Source of the DNA: Piscibacillus sp052246295 | Lineage (GTDB): Bacteria > Bacillota > Bacilli > Bacillales > Alkalibacillaceae | DNA: 64,000 nucleotides | Assembly (NCBI GenBank): GCA_052246295.1 | Contig: JBQQCO010000018.1 | Direction: 5' to 3' (one strand) | Part shown: piece by piece, positions 26,137 to 34,488 of the stretch | Position numbering within the stretch: position 1 is the first letter of the stretch | Layout of the letters: every line of letters starts with the position of its first letter | Made by a program: the position numbers and the translations under genes | The notes under the pieces: generated by a model | What the model was told of the DNA's origin: nothing | Databases searched by the model: none | Seen by the model: the letters and a program-made list of their open reading frames with translations, nothing else

Positions 26137-27351
26137 GTGGTCAAGATCGAAGGTTTAGTGCAATCTGCACAAAAGGTAGTGAAAGCGATTTCAAAAATTT
26201 CTCCTTTTCCGATTAGCCTGACAGATGAACAGGGTAAAATTATAGGTGACACAAACCCTGAACGTATCGGGACGATGCATGCCCCGTCAAAGGATGTTCT
26301 AGAAGTTAGACAGCCCGTGATTTTTGATGATGAAAAAATTAAAGAATACGAGAATGTACTTCCTGGCATTGCCGTTCCACTTAATTTCGGCTACAAGACA
26401 GTCGGGGTACTCGGGATTATTGGAGATCCTAATGAAGTGGAACCTTATGCTCTTTTACTACAAAACTATGTCGAAATGCTGTGGAAGGAAATCTACCAAT
26501 CCCAGCAAGATTCGTTATACTCCCACACCCTTGAACGATTTGCACAATATGTTCTTTTGAATAACCAACTCGATGAAGACCAAACCAAACAATACTCCAA
26601 TGACCTTAATGTACCAATTAATCAAAAGCGAATCTGCCTGATTATCAATTTAAACCACTCTATTATTAATTATGCTGAGAAAACATTTACACCTATTGAA
26701 CAAAAGAAACAGGAGCTCATTCACTTAGTTAAAGAACTATTCCATGCAAAAAATAATCTATGTTCCTTCATTCACTACGATAAAATAGTGTTATGGAAAA
26801 GTGTGTTATCTGACCAACATTACGAACAATACATGAAAGATTTTTACGATCAAGCGATTAAACTACAACGCAGCTTGAAAGACCTCAACATTCACAACAG
26901 TCGAATGGCAGCTGGCACCATCAGTGATTCACTTTACACCTTACATCAGTCCTATCAAGATGCAGAACGTCTCATTCGACTATCTCATAAGTATAAATTT
27001 TCTAAGACCATCTATCATTACAATAACTGGGAAATTCTATCAAAGTTAGTTTTAGAAGATCTGACTGACACTACTTGGAGTTATTATGAAACTTATTTTA
27101 ATGAGTTCACTAAGCTACCTGATTTTAAAGAACTAGCCAAATGTTTTATGAGTTACTGTGAGCATCAAATGAATGTCAGTCGAGCAGCTCAAAGCCTATA
27201 TATCCACCGCAACACTTTAAGCTACCGACTCAATAAAATTGAGAAACTGACGTCAATTAATGTGACAAGCTTTTATGATAGTGCGATTTTATACGTTTTT
27301 TTGAAAAATTATTTATCTGACTATTTACACAATTTTCGAAATAATCTATAA
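26137..27351 (+). CDS. CdaR/PucR-type transcriptional regulator
   Basis: A regulator of about 404 residues. The N-terminal 130 residues form a sugar-diacid-recognition-like sensor (FPISLTDEQGKIIGDTNPERIGTMH, then GIAVPLNFGYKTVGVLGIIGDP), as in CdaR. The C-terminal end has the PucR HTH (VSRAAQSLYIHRNTLSYRLNKIEKLT). It is divergent from the FAD oxidoreductase operon, so it is likely its regulator, probably responding to the operon's substrate. The start is uncertain: GTG 26137 overlaps the purine stretch AAGAGGGG that should be the ribosome site, so translation may begin slightly downstream or at an unusual codon. Confidence 0.8.
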   Translation: MVKIEGLVQSAQKVVKAISKISPFPISLTDEQGKIIGDTNPERIGTMHAPSKDVLEVRQPVIFDDEKIKEYENVLPGIAVPLNFGYKTVGVLGIIGDPNEVEPYALLLQNYVEMLWKEIYQSQQDSLYSHTLERFAQYVLLNNQLDEDQTKQYSNDLNVPINQKRICLIINLNHSIINYAEKTFTPIEQKKQELIHLVKELFHAKNNLCSFIHYDKIVLWKSVLSDQHYEQYMKDFYDQAIKLQRSLKDLNIHNSRMAAGTISDSLYTLHQSYQDAERLIRLSHKYKFSKTIYHYNNWEILSKLVLEDLTDTTWSYYETYFNEFTKLPDFKELAKCFMSYCEHQMNVSRAAQSLYIHRNTLSYRLNKIEKLTSINVTSFYDSAILYVFLKNYLSDYLHNFRNNL

Positions 27352-27470
27352 TTAACACTAAGAGTTAGAGCTGACTATATTTAGTCAGTCCCCTCTCGAA
27401 ACACTTTATTCTACCTAGCATATTTGTTCCGTCTGGCACCAACCAAACATGGTTCGGTACAACAGATGAG

Positions 27471-27514
27471 ATGCCAGTTTTTATCCTTTAGTTTGGATAA
27501 AAACTGGCATTTTT
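27471..27514 (+). terminator. Terminator of the CdaR/PucR-type regulator gene
   Basis: ATGCCAGTTTTTATCC pairs perfectly with GGATAAAAACTGGCAT around an 8-nt loop and is followed by TTTT. It is 120 nt past the stop codon. The space 27352-27718 otherwise holds an interspersed repeat. Confidence 0.85.
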
Positions 27515-27561
27515 AATTGTTAGTGGGGAGATGAGTAGTTTTATATCTTTGTGATGTGATG

Positions 27562-27676
27562 AGCGAAAGGTGGCGACTCCAGCGGGAACAACACGAGCTG
27601 AAGATCCTCTTTAAGAAGAAAAGAAATTTCTTCTAGCTGAAGCCGTGCCTACGGAAAGCGAAGCATTTTGACGCAA
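27562..27676. repeat. Interspersed palindromic repeat (copy 1 of the CGGAAAGCG family)
   Basis: About 115 bp: GCGAAAGGTGGCGACTCC, AGCGGGAACAACACGAGCTG, a central hairpin from AGAAGAAA/TTTCTTCT, then CTGAAGCCGTGCCTACGG and AAAGCGAAGCATTTTGACGC. Copies of the same layout occur at 44240-44361 and, reversed and degenerate, inside 58410-58580. GC content is above the surroundings. Such dispersed repeats are known from Bacillaceae genomes; function unknown. Confidence 0.75.
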
Positions 27677-27718
27677 CAAAACCATTCGAAGCAATCTTTA
27701 AAGGAGGAATAATTTTAA

Positions 27719-28924
27719 ATGAACTTTGAATTTACTGATGAACAGAAGATGTTAAGACAAACGACTCGACGTTTTGTGGACCAAGAAATCATGCCACATA
27801 TTCAAGAATGGGATGGAAAAGGTTCGTTCGATCCAATGATTTGGAATCGTTTAGCCGAACTCGGACTAATGGGCGTTTGTATTCCGCAAGAGTATGGTGG
27901 CAGTGGGATGGACTATAATTCATTGGCCATTGTTTGTGAGGAGCTTGAACGTGGTGATACGACATTTCGAACAGCAGTGTCAGTACATACAGGATTAAAC
28001 AGCCTTACCTTATTACAATGGGGCACTGAGGAACAAAAGCTTAAGTATCTTGTCCCACAAGCAAAGGGTGAAAAGATTGGGGCATATGGCTTAACGGAGC
28101 CCGGGGCTGGTTCTGATGTTGCCGCTATGCAAACAACCGCCGTCAAGGATGGTAACAGTTACGTCATAAACGGCCAAAAGACTTGGATTTCATTATGTGA
28201 CCAAGCCGATCACTTCTTAGTTTTTGCCTACACTGATAAAAGTAAAAAGCATAAGGGGATATCTGCCTTTATCGTAGAGCGTACCATGCCTGGCTTTTCT
28301 TCCAAAGCGATTAAAGGTAAACACGGGATTCGTGCGGGCAATACGGGAGAGATTTTCTTTGATAATTTAGTTATACCTGAAGAAAACTTGCTCGGCGAAG
28401 AAGGTGAAGGCTTTAAGATTGCGATGTCTGCACTAGACAACGGGCGTTTTACAGTAGCAGCCGGTGCATGTGGGTTAATTGAGGCATGTATGGAAGCGAG
28501 TGTTAGTTATTGTCATGAACGCCAAACCTTCGGAAAAGAAATAGGTAAGCACCAGCTCGTTCAGCAGATGATTGCTAAGATGGAAGCCGGTCTTCAAATG
28601 AGTCGTCTTTTAGTCTACCGAGCTGGAGAATTAAAAAACAAAGGAAAACGAAATACACGTGAGACGTCGCTCGCTAAATGGCAAGCGTGTGATTTCGCCA
28701 ATCAAGCAGCCGATGATGCCATGCAAATTCATGGTGCTTACGGATATTCCAATAAGTACCCTGTTGAGCGTTATTTACGCAACTCCAAAGCGCCTGTAAT
28801 TTACGAAGGCACCCGGGAAATCCATACGGTTATGCAGGCAGAATATGTTTTAGGCTACCGTGAGGATAAACCTCTAAATAAAATGCTACCCTCGTGGCCA
28901 TTTGAATTAGAAGAAATTAAATAG
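27719..28924 (+). CDS. Acyl-CoA dehydrogenase, possibly glutaryl-CoA dehydrogenase
   Basis: A 401-residue flavoprotein of the acyl-CoA dehydrogenase family. It has the N-terminal helical domain, the FAD-binding signature GAYGLTEPGAGSDVAAMQTTA, a second signature QIHGAYGYSNKYPVERYLRNSK, and the catalytic glutamate in VIYEGTREIH. The segment TTFRTAVSVHTGL resembles the glutaryl-CoA dehydrogenase region that carries the arginine binding the substrate's free carboxylate. With lysine-degradation genes just downstream, glutaryl-CoA oxidation would complete that route; this is inference. AAAGGAGG lies 10 nt before the ATG. Confidence 0.8.
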   Translation: MNFEFTDEQKMLRQTTRRFVDQEIMPHIQEWDGKGSFDPMIWNRLAELGLMGVCIPQEYGGSGMDYNSLAIVCEELERGDTTFRTAVSVHTGLNSLTLLQWGTEEQKLKYLVPQAKGEKIGAYGLTEPGAGSDVAAMQTTAVKDGNSYVINGQKTWISLCDQADHFLVFAYTDKSKKHKGISAFIVERTMPGFSSKAIKGKHGIRAGNTGEIFFDNLVIPEENLLGEEGEGFKIAMSALDNGRFTVAAGACGLIEACMEASVSYCHERQTFGKEIGKHQLVQQMIAKMEAGLQMSRLLVYRAGELKNKGKRNTRETSLAKWQACDFANQAADDAMQIHGAYGYSNKYPVERYLRNSKAPVIYEGTREIHTVMQAEYVLGYREDKPLNKMLPSWPFELEEIK

Positions 28925-28931
28925 TTTGGTA

Positions 28932-28965
28932 GAACAGAACTCTTTTAATAGGAGTTCTGTTTTTT
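28932..28965 (+). terminator. Terminator of the acyl-CoA dehydrogenase gene
   Basis: AACAGAACTC pairs with GAGTTCTGTT across an AT-rich loop and ends in a T-run. It joins directly onto array C. Confidence 0.88.
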
Positions 28966-29085
28966 ATGGGGAAAAATTTTAATATATGGGGAATTTTTCT
29001 GTTATATGGGGAAAAAAATTAATTTATAGGGAAATTTTCCGATATATGGGGAACTTTTTAATTTTATGGGGAAAATCATCTTTTG
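28966..29085. repeat. Array C: six ATGGGGAA units of exactly 20 bp
   Basis: ATGGGG (once ATAGGG) begins at 28966, 28986, 29006, 29026, 29046 and 29066. After the core GGGGAA come A- or T-runs that alternate between units. It fills the space between convergent acyl-CoA dehydrogenase and IclR genes. Period 20 is not a multiple of three and the array is not open in any frame. Confidence 0.9.
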
Positions 29086-29111
29086 CCTCAAAAAATAACC
29101 AGGGTCCTACC

Positions 29112-29858
29112 CTAGTTCTGAACCGATTGCGGTACATAGCCCAAACAGCGTGAAATTTCCTCCGACACTTGCTTCGTATGAAAGTGGATCCATCCTAGAT
29201 TCTGGCCTTCAAAATGACTGGAGAGTCCGCTTACGGTTAACGCAGCCACTACTTCACCGTTGTGGTTATAGATTGGGTAGGAAAGCCCCGTTGTGTCCAC
29301 GTCTTGCTCACTTTCACTTTGAGAAAATCCTTGAGAACGAATCATAGTGAGCTCATCCAATAGTAAAATCGCGCTTCGGTCATCTAACTCTTCTATTCTA
29401 CTAAACTTTTCTTCCTCACTCATAAACGCAAGTAAAAGTTTTGGACCTGAACCGACGTGTAGTGGCGAACTCTTTCCCACTTTTGTATATAAGCGTAAAG
29501 CCCTGTTGCTATCGACTTTTTCAATATAAGTCGCATGATTACCGTGGACGACTACTAGATGAACCGCTTCATTGATCTGTTCTGCTAGTCGTTTCATGAG
29601 TGGTTTTGCGATATGTCTTAAATCGAGTTGATGAGACACTAAATGGCCTAACTCTAAAAGCTTTAGCCCTAGTTGATACTGTTGTCCATTGTTTTCTGTT
29701 CGCATCACATATCCCATTGACTCGAGTGATTGAAGTAAGCGATAAGCAGTCGGCTTCGGTAAACCTGCCGATTCTGATATCTCTTTTAGCGACAACTCAG
29801 ACTTTGAGTCATTAAATAATTCTAAGATTTTTAACGCTTTGATTACACTTTGGTTCAT
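29112..29858 (-). CDS. IclR family transcriptional regulator
   Basis: A 248-residue regulator. The N-terminal winged HTH (LSLKEISESAGLPKPTAYRLLQSLESMGYV, residues 22-51) is followed by the IclR effector domain with LLELGHLVSHQLDLRHIAKPLMKRLAEQ and LHVGSGPKLLLAFM. It lies between the acyl-CoA dehydrogenase and the lysine-catabolic genes, on the same strand as the latter. It may control one or both; a candidate palindromic operator is upstream of the aminotransferase gene at 33893-33909. Confidence 0.88.
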   Translation of the reverse strand: MNQSVIKALKILELFNDSKSELSLKEISESAGLPKPTAYRLLQSLESMGYVMRTENNGQQYQLGLKLLELGHLVSHQLDLRHIAKPLMKRLAEQINEAVHLVVVHGNHATYIEKVDSNRALRLYTKVGKSSPLHVGSGPKLLLAFMSEEEKFSRIEELDDRSAILLLDELTMIRSQGFSQSESEQDVDTTGLSYPIYNHNGEVVAALTVSGLSSHFEGQNLGWIHFHTKQVSEEISRCLGYVPQSVQN

Positions 29859-29891
29859 TAAAAAAACCCCTCGACCATAATATGTAAGGAA

Positions 29892-29912
29892 ATCCCTCTA
29901 TTAAAAGAGGGA
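29892..29912 (-). terminator. Hairpin downstream of lysine 6-dehydrogenase
   Basis: ATCCCTCT and AGAGGGAT form an 8-bp stem with a 5-nt loop just past the stop of the minus-strand gene. The trailing T-run on the minus strand is short, so it may be a weak terminator or attenuate read-through into the IclR gene. Confidence 0.6.
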
Positions 29913-29921
29913 TCTCGACTG

Positions 29922-31094
29922 CTAAGCTTTTGTAACTAATGCCGTTTCACTACGGCTCTCTTTAATATTGACTCCTCGTTTACCCATCTCATCAATATAC
30001 GCACGACCCGGTACAATTCGTTCAGGTGGATAAACACCTCGTTTTGTAATCGTACCACTTGCGATCATTTGAGCTACCACGGAAATCGTATTAGCTGTCG
30101 CTTGTGCCATTGCCGTGATGTTGTTCACACGGTCTTTGAATGTGGTCATTTCATACTTGTATTCAACCGGGACCCCATCTTCAGTCCCACCCACCATCAC
30201 TCTTAATAACACCGCATCATCACGGTCTTTCAACTCTACAATCGGTTCAATTAATTTTAAAAATACATCGCGAGGTTTAACTTTATGCCCATGAACATCC
30301 ACTTCATAATCTTGACGTGTTAGGCCTAAATCTACGAGCAGTTTAAACTTTTCGGCATGACCACGATAACGAATCGTTTTATATTCTAATGTTTTTACAT
30401 TAGAGAAGGAATGAGGCAATGTAGACGTTCCTCCTGATGTATGGAACGCTTCTAGTGGCCCAAACCGTTCGAAATGTAATGTTTCAACCTCCGATAACGC
30501 TGACACTTCTGTTTTCTCACCATTTCGGATAATGAGCGCTGGATCTGTGTAGTGGTCCATTAACCCTTCCATTGAGAAAACATGATTGTACTCAAGAGGT
30601 GGCTCAGGCTGAACAGGTATTCCACCAACAAACAGACGAATCGATTCAAGATTGTCAAGCTTGCTTGCCCCATAGCCAGATAGAATATTAATCATTCCAG
30701 GTGCAACGCCTAAATCTGGAACGACCGTGACCCCAGCAGCCTGTGCATCCTCATTTAAGTTGAGCACTTGATCTGTAATATGTCCGATGTGACCCCCTAA
30801 GTCCACAACGTGCGTTCCAACTTTAATACCCGTTTTGGCTACTGTTTCGTTAAAACTATAAAACAATGCATTCACCGCAACGTCGTATTGTTTCATAAAA
30901 TTGCCTAGTTCCTCTGGATTACTCGCATCTACTTGAAACGCTTCTAGCTTCTCAGAATTTAGCGTATCACAGACCTGATTAGCTCTCGTTAAATCAATAT
31001 CTGCTAAGCCTACCTCATAAACACCCTCACTATTCACTAAGTCTCTTGCTGCTTCTTTTCCCATTAAACCTGAACCTAATACAGCTACTTTCAC
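29922..31094 (-). CDS. lysDH: Lysine 6-dehydrogenase (saccharopine dehydrogenase-like)
   Basis: A 390-residue NAD-dependent enzyme. It begins MKVAVLGSGLMGKEAARDLV, a Rossmann motif, and has VVDLGGHIGHITDQVL, VVPDLGVAPGMINILSGYGASKL, PEPPLEYNHVFSMEGLMDHYTDPALIIRNG, and FHTSGGTSTLPHS. As I recall it, the Geobacillus lysine 6-dehydrogenase shares these blocks closely; that enzyme converts L-lysine to 2-aminoadipate semialdehyde, which cyclises to piperideine-6-carboxylate. GTG 31094 is chosen for its 9-nt distance from GGGGG; a TTG two codons earlier is possible. The aldehyde dehydrogenase upstream would take the next step. Confidence 0.85.
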   Translation of the reverse strand: MKVAVLGSGLMGKEAARDLVNSEGVYEVGLADIDLTRANQVCDTLNSEKLEAFQVDASNPEELGNFMKQYDVAVNALFYSFNETVAKTGIKVGTHVVDLGGHIGHITDQVLNLNEDAQAAGVTVVPDLGVAPGMINILSGYGASKLDNLESIRLFVGGIPVQPEPPLEYNHVFSMEGLMDHYTDPALIIRNGEKTEVSALSEVETLHFERFGPLEAFHTSGGTSTLPHSFSNVKTLEYKTIRYRGHAEKFKLLVDLGLTRQDYEVDVHGHKVKPRDVFLKLIEPIVELKDRDDAVLLRVMVGGTEDGVPVEYKYEMTTFKDRVNNITAMAQATANTISVVAQMIASGTITKRGVYPPERIVPGRAYIDEMGKRGVNIKESRSETALVTKA

Positions 31095-31121
31095 GTACAA
31101 ATTCCCCCTTTGGCTTTATAT

Positions 31122-32624
31122 CTATTCCACGTCTATTTGAGCACGTTGTAATTTCCCACTAAAATCAACGTAAACCGCTTTCCACTCGGTAAACACGTCT
31201 AATGCCGCTTGACCAGAATCTCGGTGACCGTTACCTGTGCCTTTTGTTCCACCGAATGGTAAGTGGATTTCCGCACCTGTCGTACCGGCATTCACATACA
31301 CAATCCCTGTATCTAAATCACGTTGAGCTTTAAATACTTTATTGATGTCTTGTGTAAAAATTGAGCTCGATAAGCCAAAGGCAACATCATTATTGACTTC
31401 AATCGCTTCATCTAAATCCTTAACAGGAATAATCGATAATACTGGACCAAAAATCTCCTCTTTCGCAATACGCATATCTGCAGATACATCCGTAAACAAC
31501 GTTGGCGCATAGTAATAACCTTTACTTAAATCACCTTCGTATAACACACGGCCACCCGCTACCATACGCGCGCCTTCTTCTTGCCCGATTTGCACATACT
31601 TCTCAATTTTTCTTAAGCCTGCTTCGTTAATAATCGGTCCGACCTTGTTTTGCTCATCTAACCCATCACCAATGGTTAGTTTTTCAATCTCTACTAATAA
31701 ACGTTCTTCTAGCTGGTCTTTTACACTTTCATGAACAATCACCCGACTACACGCCGTACAGCGCTGACCACTTGTACCATAAGCACTCCAAACGATGCCT
31801 TGAACGGCCAAATCTAAATCCGCGTCATCCATCACAATCACCGCGTTTTTACCGCCCATTTCAAGTGAAACCTTTTTCAATAATTGACCACATTTACCTG
31901 CAATCGTACGTCCCGTTTCATTCGAACCTGTAAACGAAATCACGCGAATGTCAGGATGCTCAACCATCGCATCTCCTACTTCAGAACCCGAACCAAATAC
32001 AACATTCACAACACCTTTAGGAAGTCCTGCTTCAACAAAAATTTTCGCCATTTCATAAGCCATCATCGGCGTTTCGGTTGCTGGCTTCCAAATCACCGCA
32101 TTTCCAGCCACAATTGCCGGGAACGACTTCCACGTTGCAATCGCAATCGGGAAATTCCATGGCGTAATAATCCCTACAACGCCAACTGGTGCACGCTGGC
32201 TCATTGCGAATTTATCTTTTAGTTCTGCAGGCGTGGTGTGTCCAAATAAACGACGACCTTCACCTGCCATATAGAACGCCATATCAATGCCCTCTTGCAC
32301 TTCACCACGTGCTTCTTCAATGACCTTTCCATTTTCCATCGTTAAAATTTGCGAAAGGTGCTCCTTACGCTCCTTCATAATGTAACCGACTTGATATAAT
32401 ATCTCAGCACGTTGTGGAGCTGGAACAAGTGCCCACTCCTTTTGCGCTTTTTTGGCTGCTTTAACTGCCTGATCCACGTCATCCTTACTCGATAATGGAA
32501 CATCAATTAATTTCTCACCATTTGCAGGGTTCTTCACAGCCGCAAATTGATCCTGCTTAGCGGCCACCCATTCTCCGTTAATAAAATTAGACAACTTCTT
32601 TTCTGTAACGAGTGCGTTAGACAT
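31122..32624 (-). CDS. Aldehyde dehydrogenase, probably 2-aminoadipate semialdehyde dehydrogenase
   Basis: A 500-residue NAD(P)-dependent aldehyde dehydrogenase. Motifs: VGIITPWNFPIAIATWKS for cofactor binding, FTGSNETGR, the catalytic glutamate in LEMGGKNAVIV, the catalytic cysteine in GTSGQRCTACSRVIV, and EEIFGPVLSII. The C-terminal part has FGGTKGTGNGHRDSGQAA. It is 27 nt upstream of lysine 6-dehydrogenase and 80 nt downstream of the aminotransferase, all on the minus strand. Oxidation of aminoadipate semialdehyde (piperideine-6-carboxylate) to 2-aminoadipate fits this context; a broader substrate range cannot be excluded. Confidence 0.83.
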   Translation of the reverse strand: MSNALVTEKKLSNFINGEWVAAKQDQFAAVKNPANGEKLIDVPLSSKDDVDQAVKAAKKAQKEWALVPAPQRAEILYQVGYIMKERKEHLSQILTMENGKVIEEARGEVQEGIDMAFYMAGEGRRLFGHTTPAELKDKFAMSQRAPVGVVGIITPWNFPIAIATWKSFPAIVAGNAVIWKPATETPMMAYEMAKIFVEAGLPKGVVNVVFGSGSEVGDAMVEHPDIRVISFTGSNETGRTIAGKCGQLLKKVSLEMGGKNAVIVMDDADLDLAVQGIVWSAYGTSGQRCTACSRVIVHESVKDQLEERLLVEIEKLTIGDGLDEQNKVGPIINEAGLRKIEKYVQIGQEEGARMVAGGRVLYEGDLSKGYYYAPTLFTDVSADMRIAKEEIFGPVLSIIPVKDLDEAIEVNNDVAFGLSSSIFTQDINKVFKAQRDLDTGIVYVNAGTTGAEIHLPFGGTKGTGNGHRDSGQAALDVFTEWKAVYVDFSGKLQRAQIDVE

Positions 32625-32704
32625 ACTATATTCCCTCCATTTATAAATATTAATTGAGGCAGAACCTCAATCATTCACCACTTTGATGTATATTCATTAG
32701 TTCA

Positions 32705-33874
32705 CTAATCTTGACTAACAAACTGTTTCATACGACTAACAGCTTCAGTTAATCGCTCATGAGGTACCGATAGAGAAATTCTGAAGTACCCCTCACCTCT
32801 AGAACCAAACACATTACCAGGCGTGACAATCACACCTACTTTTTCTAAAAGCTCCGATGAAAAATCCATCGATGACCACCCATCCGGCACGTTTGCCCAC
32901 ACATAAAATGTTCCTCTCGGCTTCTCTACTTGAATGCCCATCTCATTTAAGGCCGTGATGACATGATCTAGTCGCTCTTCATAGACAGCGTTATTTTTTA
33001 GTACTGATGATAAATCACTCCGAAGTGCTCTAGCAGCAGCTTTTTGAATCGGTAAAAACTGACTCGTATCCGTGTTACTTTTGACAACTGATAATGCTTC
33101 AATTATTGCCTCGTTACCAACGACATAACCAATGCGCCAGCCTGTCATGTTAAAACTTTTAGATAACGATCCAAACTCAACGCCTACTTCCTTTGCCCCC
33201 GGAACCTGAAGTAAGCTTGGCGCTTCATAACCTCCAAACGTCATTAAGTCATAAGCAGCATCTTGAGCAATTGCGAAACTATGTTTGTTTGCTAATGAAA
33301 CCGCTTTCTCAAAAACATCTAAATCAACAGTTCCTGCGGTCGGATTGTTTGGATAATTTAATAGCATTAATTTAATCTTGTTATAAACATCATGAGTGAC
33401 TGCATCAAAATTGGGTTGAAAATGTTTTGAAGAATCTAAGGGTAGATAAGTTGATGTTCCACCTGATAGATGGATAGCTGATTCGTATACTGGATATCCT
33501 GGATCTGGAACCATAACAGTGTCGGAAGGGTTTAAAACTGCTGAGATGAGGTTGGCGATTCCTTCTTTTGATCCAATTAAAGCTAGTACTTCTTTGTCGG
33601 GGTCAAGGTTCACCCCGTACCGTGATTGATAATAATCTGCTACCGCTTCACGAAATTCCTGACATCCCCCATACGGTGAATAACGATGGTTACTTGGAAT
33701 ATTAGCTTCTTTGACCAGTTCATCAATGATAAATTGTGGTGTTGGTAGATCTGGGGCTCCGATTCCTAAATCGATGACGTCCATTCCGTTTTGAATGAGC
33801 TCTTTCTTCCGCTTGTTAATACGCGAAAAAATATACGGCGGTAACGATTGAACACGTTCTGAGCTAATGTTCAA
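32705..33874 (-). CDS. Class I/II PLP-dependent aminotransferase
   Basis: A 389-residue fold-type I aminotransferase. It has GIGAPDLPTPQFIIDEL, HRYSPYGGCQEFREAVADYY, MLLNYPNNPTAG, the aspartate and tyrosine in AQDAAYDLMTF, the PLP lysine in FGSLSKSFNMTGWRIGYVVG, and the carboxylate arginine in GEGYFRISLSVP. Proteins like this are often labelled LL-diaminopimelate aminotransferase; in this cluster, conversion of 2-aminoadipate to 2-oxoadipate is a good alternative. The start TTG 33874 has GGGGG 9 nt upstream. A palindrome lies just outside the start. Confidence 0.82.
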   Translation of the reverse strand: MNISSERVQSLPPYIFSRINKRKKELIQNGMDVIDLGIGAPDLPTPQFIIDELVKEANIPSNHRYSPYGGCQEFREAVADYYQSRYGVNLDPDKEVLALIGSKEGIANLISAVLNPSDTVMVPDPGYPVYESAIHLSGGTSTYLPLDSSKHFQPNFDAVTHDVYNKIKLMLLNYPNNPTAGTVDLDVFEKAVSLANKHSFAIAQDAAYDLMTFGGYEAPSLLQVPGAKEVGVEFGSLSKSFNMTGWRIGYVVGNEAIIEALSVVKSNTDTSQFLPIQKAAARALRSDLSSVLKNNAVYEERLDHVITALNEMGIQVEKPRGTFYVWANVPDGWSSMDFSSELLEKVGVIVTPGNVFGSRGEGYFRISLSVPHERLTEAVSRMKQFVSQD

Positions 33875-33892
33875 ATTGTAAAACCCCCAATC

Positions 33893-33909
33893 ATTTCAAT
33901 TATTGAAAT
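33893..33909. promoter_or_regulatory. 17-bp perfect palindrome upstream of the aminotransferase gene
   Basis: ATTTCAATTATTGAAAT is a perfect palindrome 18 nt before the start codon. A further TTTCAAAATTT follows at once. Its place fits a repressor operator for the lysine-catabolic transcript, perhaps for the IclR-type regulator nearby, although that pairing is only inferred. Confidence 0.5.
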
Positions 33910-34059
33910 CGAGTTTCAAAATTTAAGTATCTACCTCGAGTATATGTGAGAAGACTAATTTTTACAATACTCAGAATAAACAAAAATTACGACATGTTTC
34001 GCAGGTTTTGTACGAGCCCATTTGATGTTAGCCTATTCAATTGCAGTTCAGCGCTCTCT

Positions 34060-34395
34060 TATCGACTTTCAGAGCTCTCCTATCGACATTCACCGCTTCC
34101 CTATCGGCATTCACCGCTACCCTATCGGCATTCACCGCTTCTCTATCGACATTCACCGCTTCCCTATCGGCATTTAGCGCTTCTCTATCGACATTCACCG
34201 CTTCCCTATCGGCATTCACCGCCCCCCTATCGGCATTCACCGCTTCCCTATCGACATTCACCGCTTCTCTATCGACATTCACCGCTACCCTATCGACATT
34301 CACCGCTTCCCTATCGACATTCGACGCTTTCCTATCGGCATTCACCGCCCCCCTATCGACATTCAGCTCCTCCTTATCGAAAAGCACGGCCTTTT
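34060..34395. repeat. Array D: sixteen 21-bp units, core TATCGACATTCACCGCTTCCC
   Basis: TATCG starts at 34060 and then every 21 bp up to 34375 without a single slip. The unit, with positions 6 (A/G) and the last few bases variable, reads TATCG-(A/G)-CATTCACCGC-TTCCC. It lies between crh and the aminotransferase gene, both on the minus strand, and fills most of the 33875-34488 gap. Because 21 is a multiple of three and the unit lacks stops in several frames, long repetitive ORFs (LSTFTASLSAFTA and the like) appear on both strands; they have no ribosome sites and look spurious. Confidence 0.93.
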
Positions 34396-34449
34396 ATTTC
34401 GCTTTCCACTTCCCATCTGGGTCAGCGTTCGTACATTATTCCACAAAAA

Positions 34450-34479
34450 AACCACGTTAGGTCTATTCCCAACGTGGTT
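34450..34479 (-). terminator. Terminator of crh
   Basis: AACCACGTT and AACGTGGTT form a 9-bp stem with a 12-nt loop, followed on the minus strand by seven Ts. It lies 10 nt past the crh stop codon and ends the nudix-rapZ-yvcK-whiA-crh transcript. Confidence 0.9.
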
Positions 34480-34488
34480 ACGCATAAA

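Noticed and set aside
29922..33874. Lysine riboswitch for the lysine catabolic genes
   Set aside because: The gaps before each gene are too short and show no such fold; only a palindromic operator candidate is visible.
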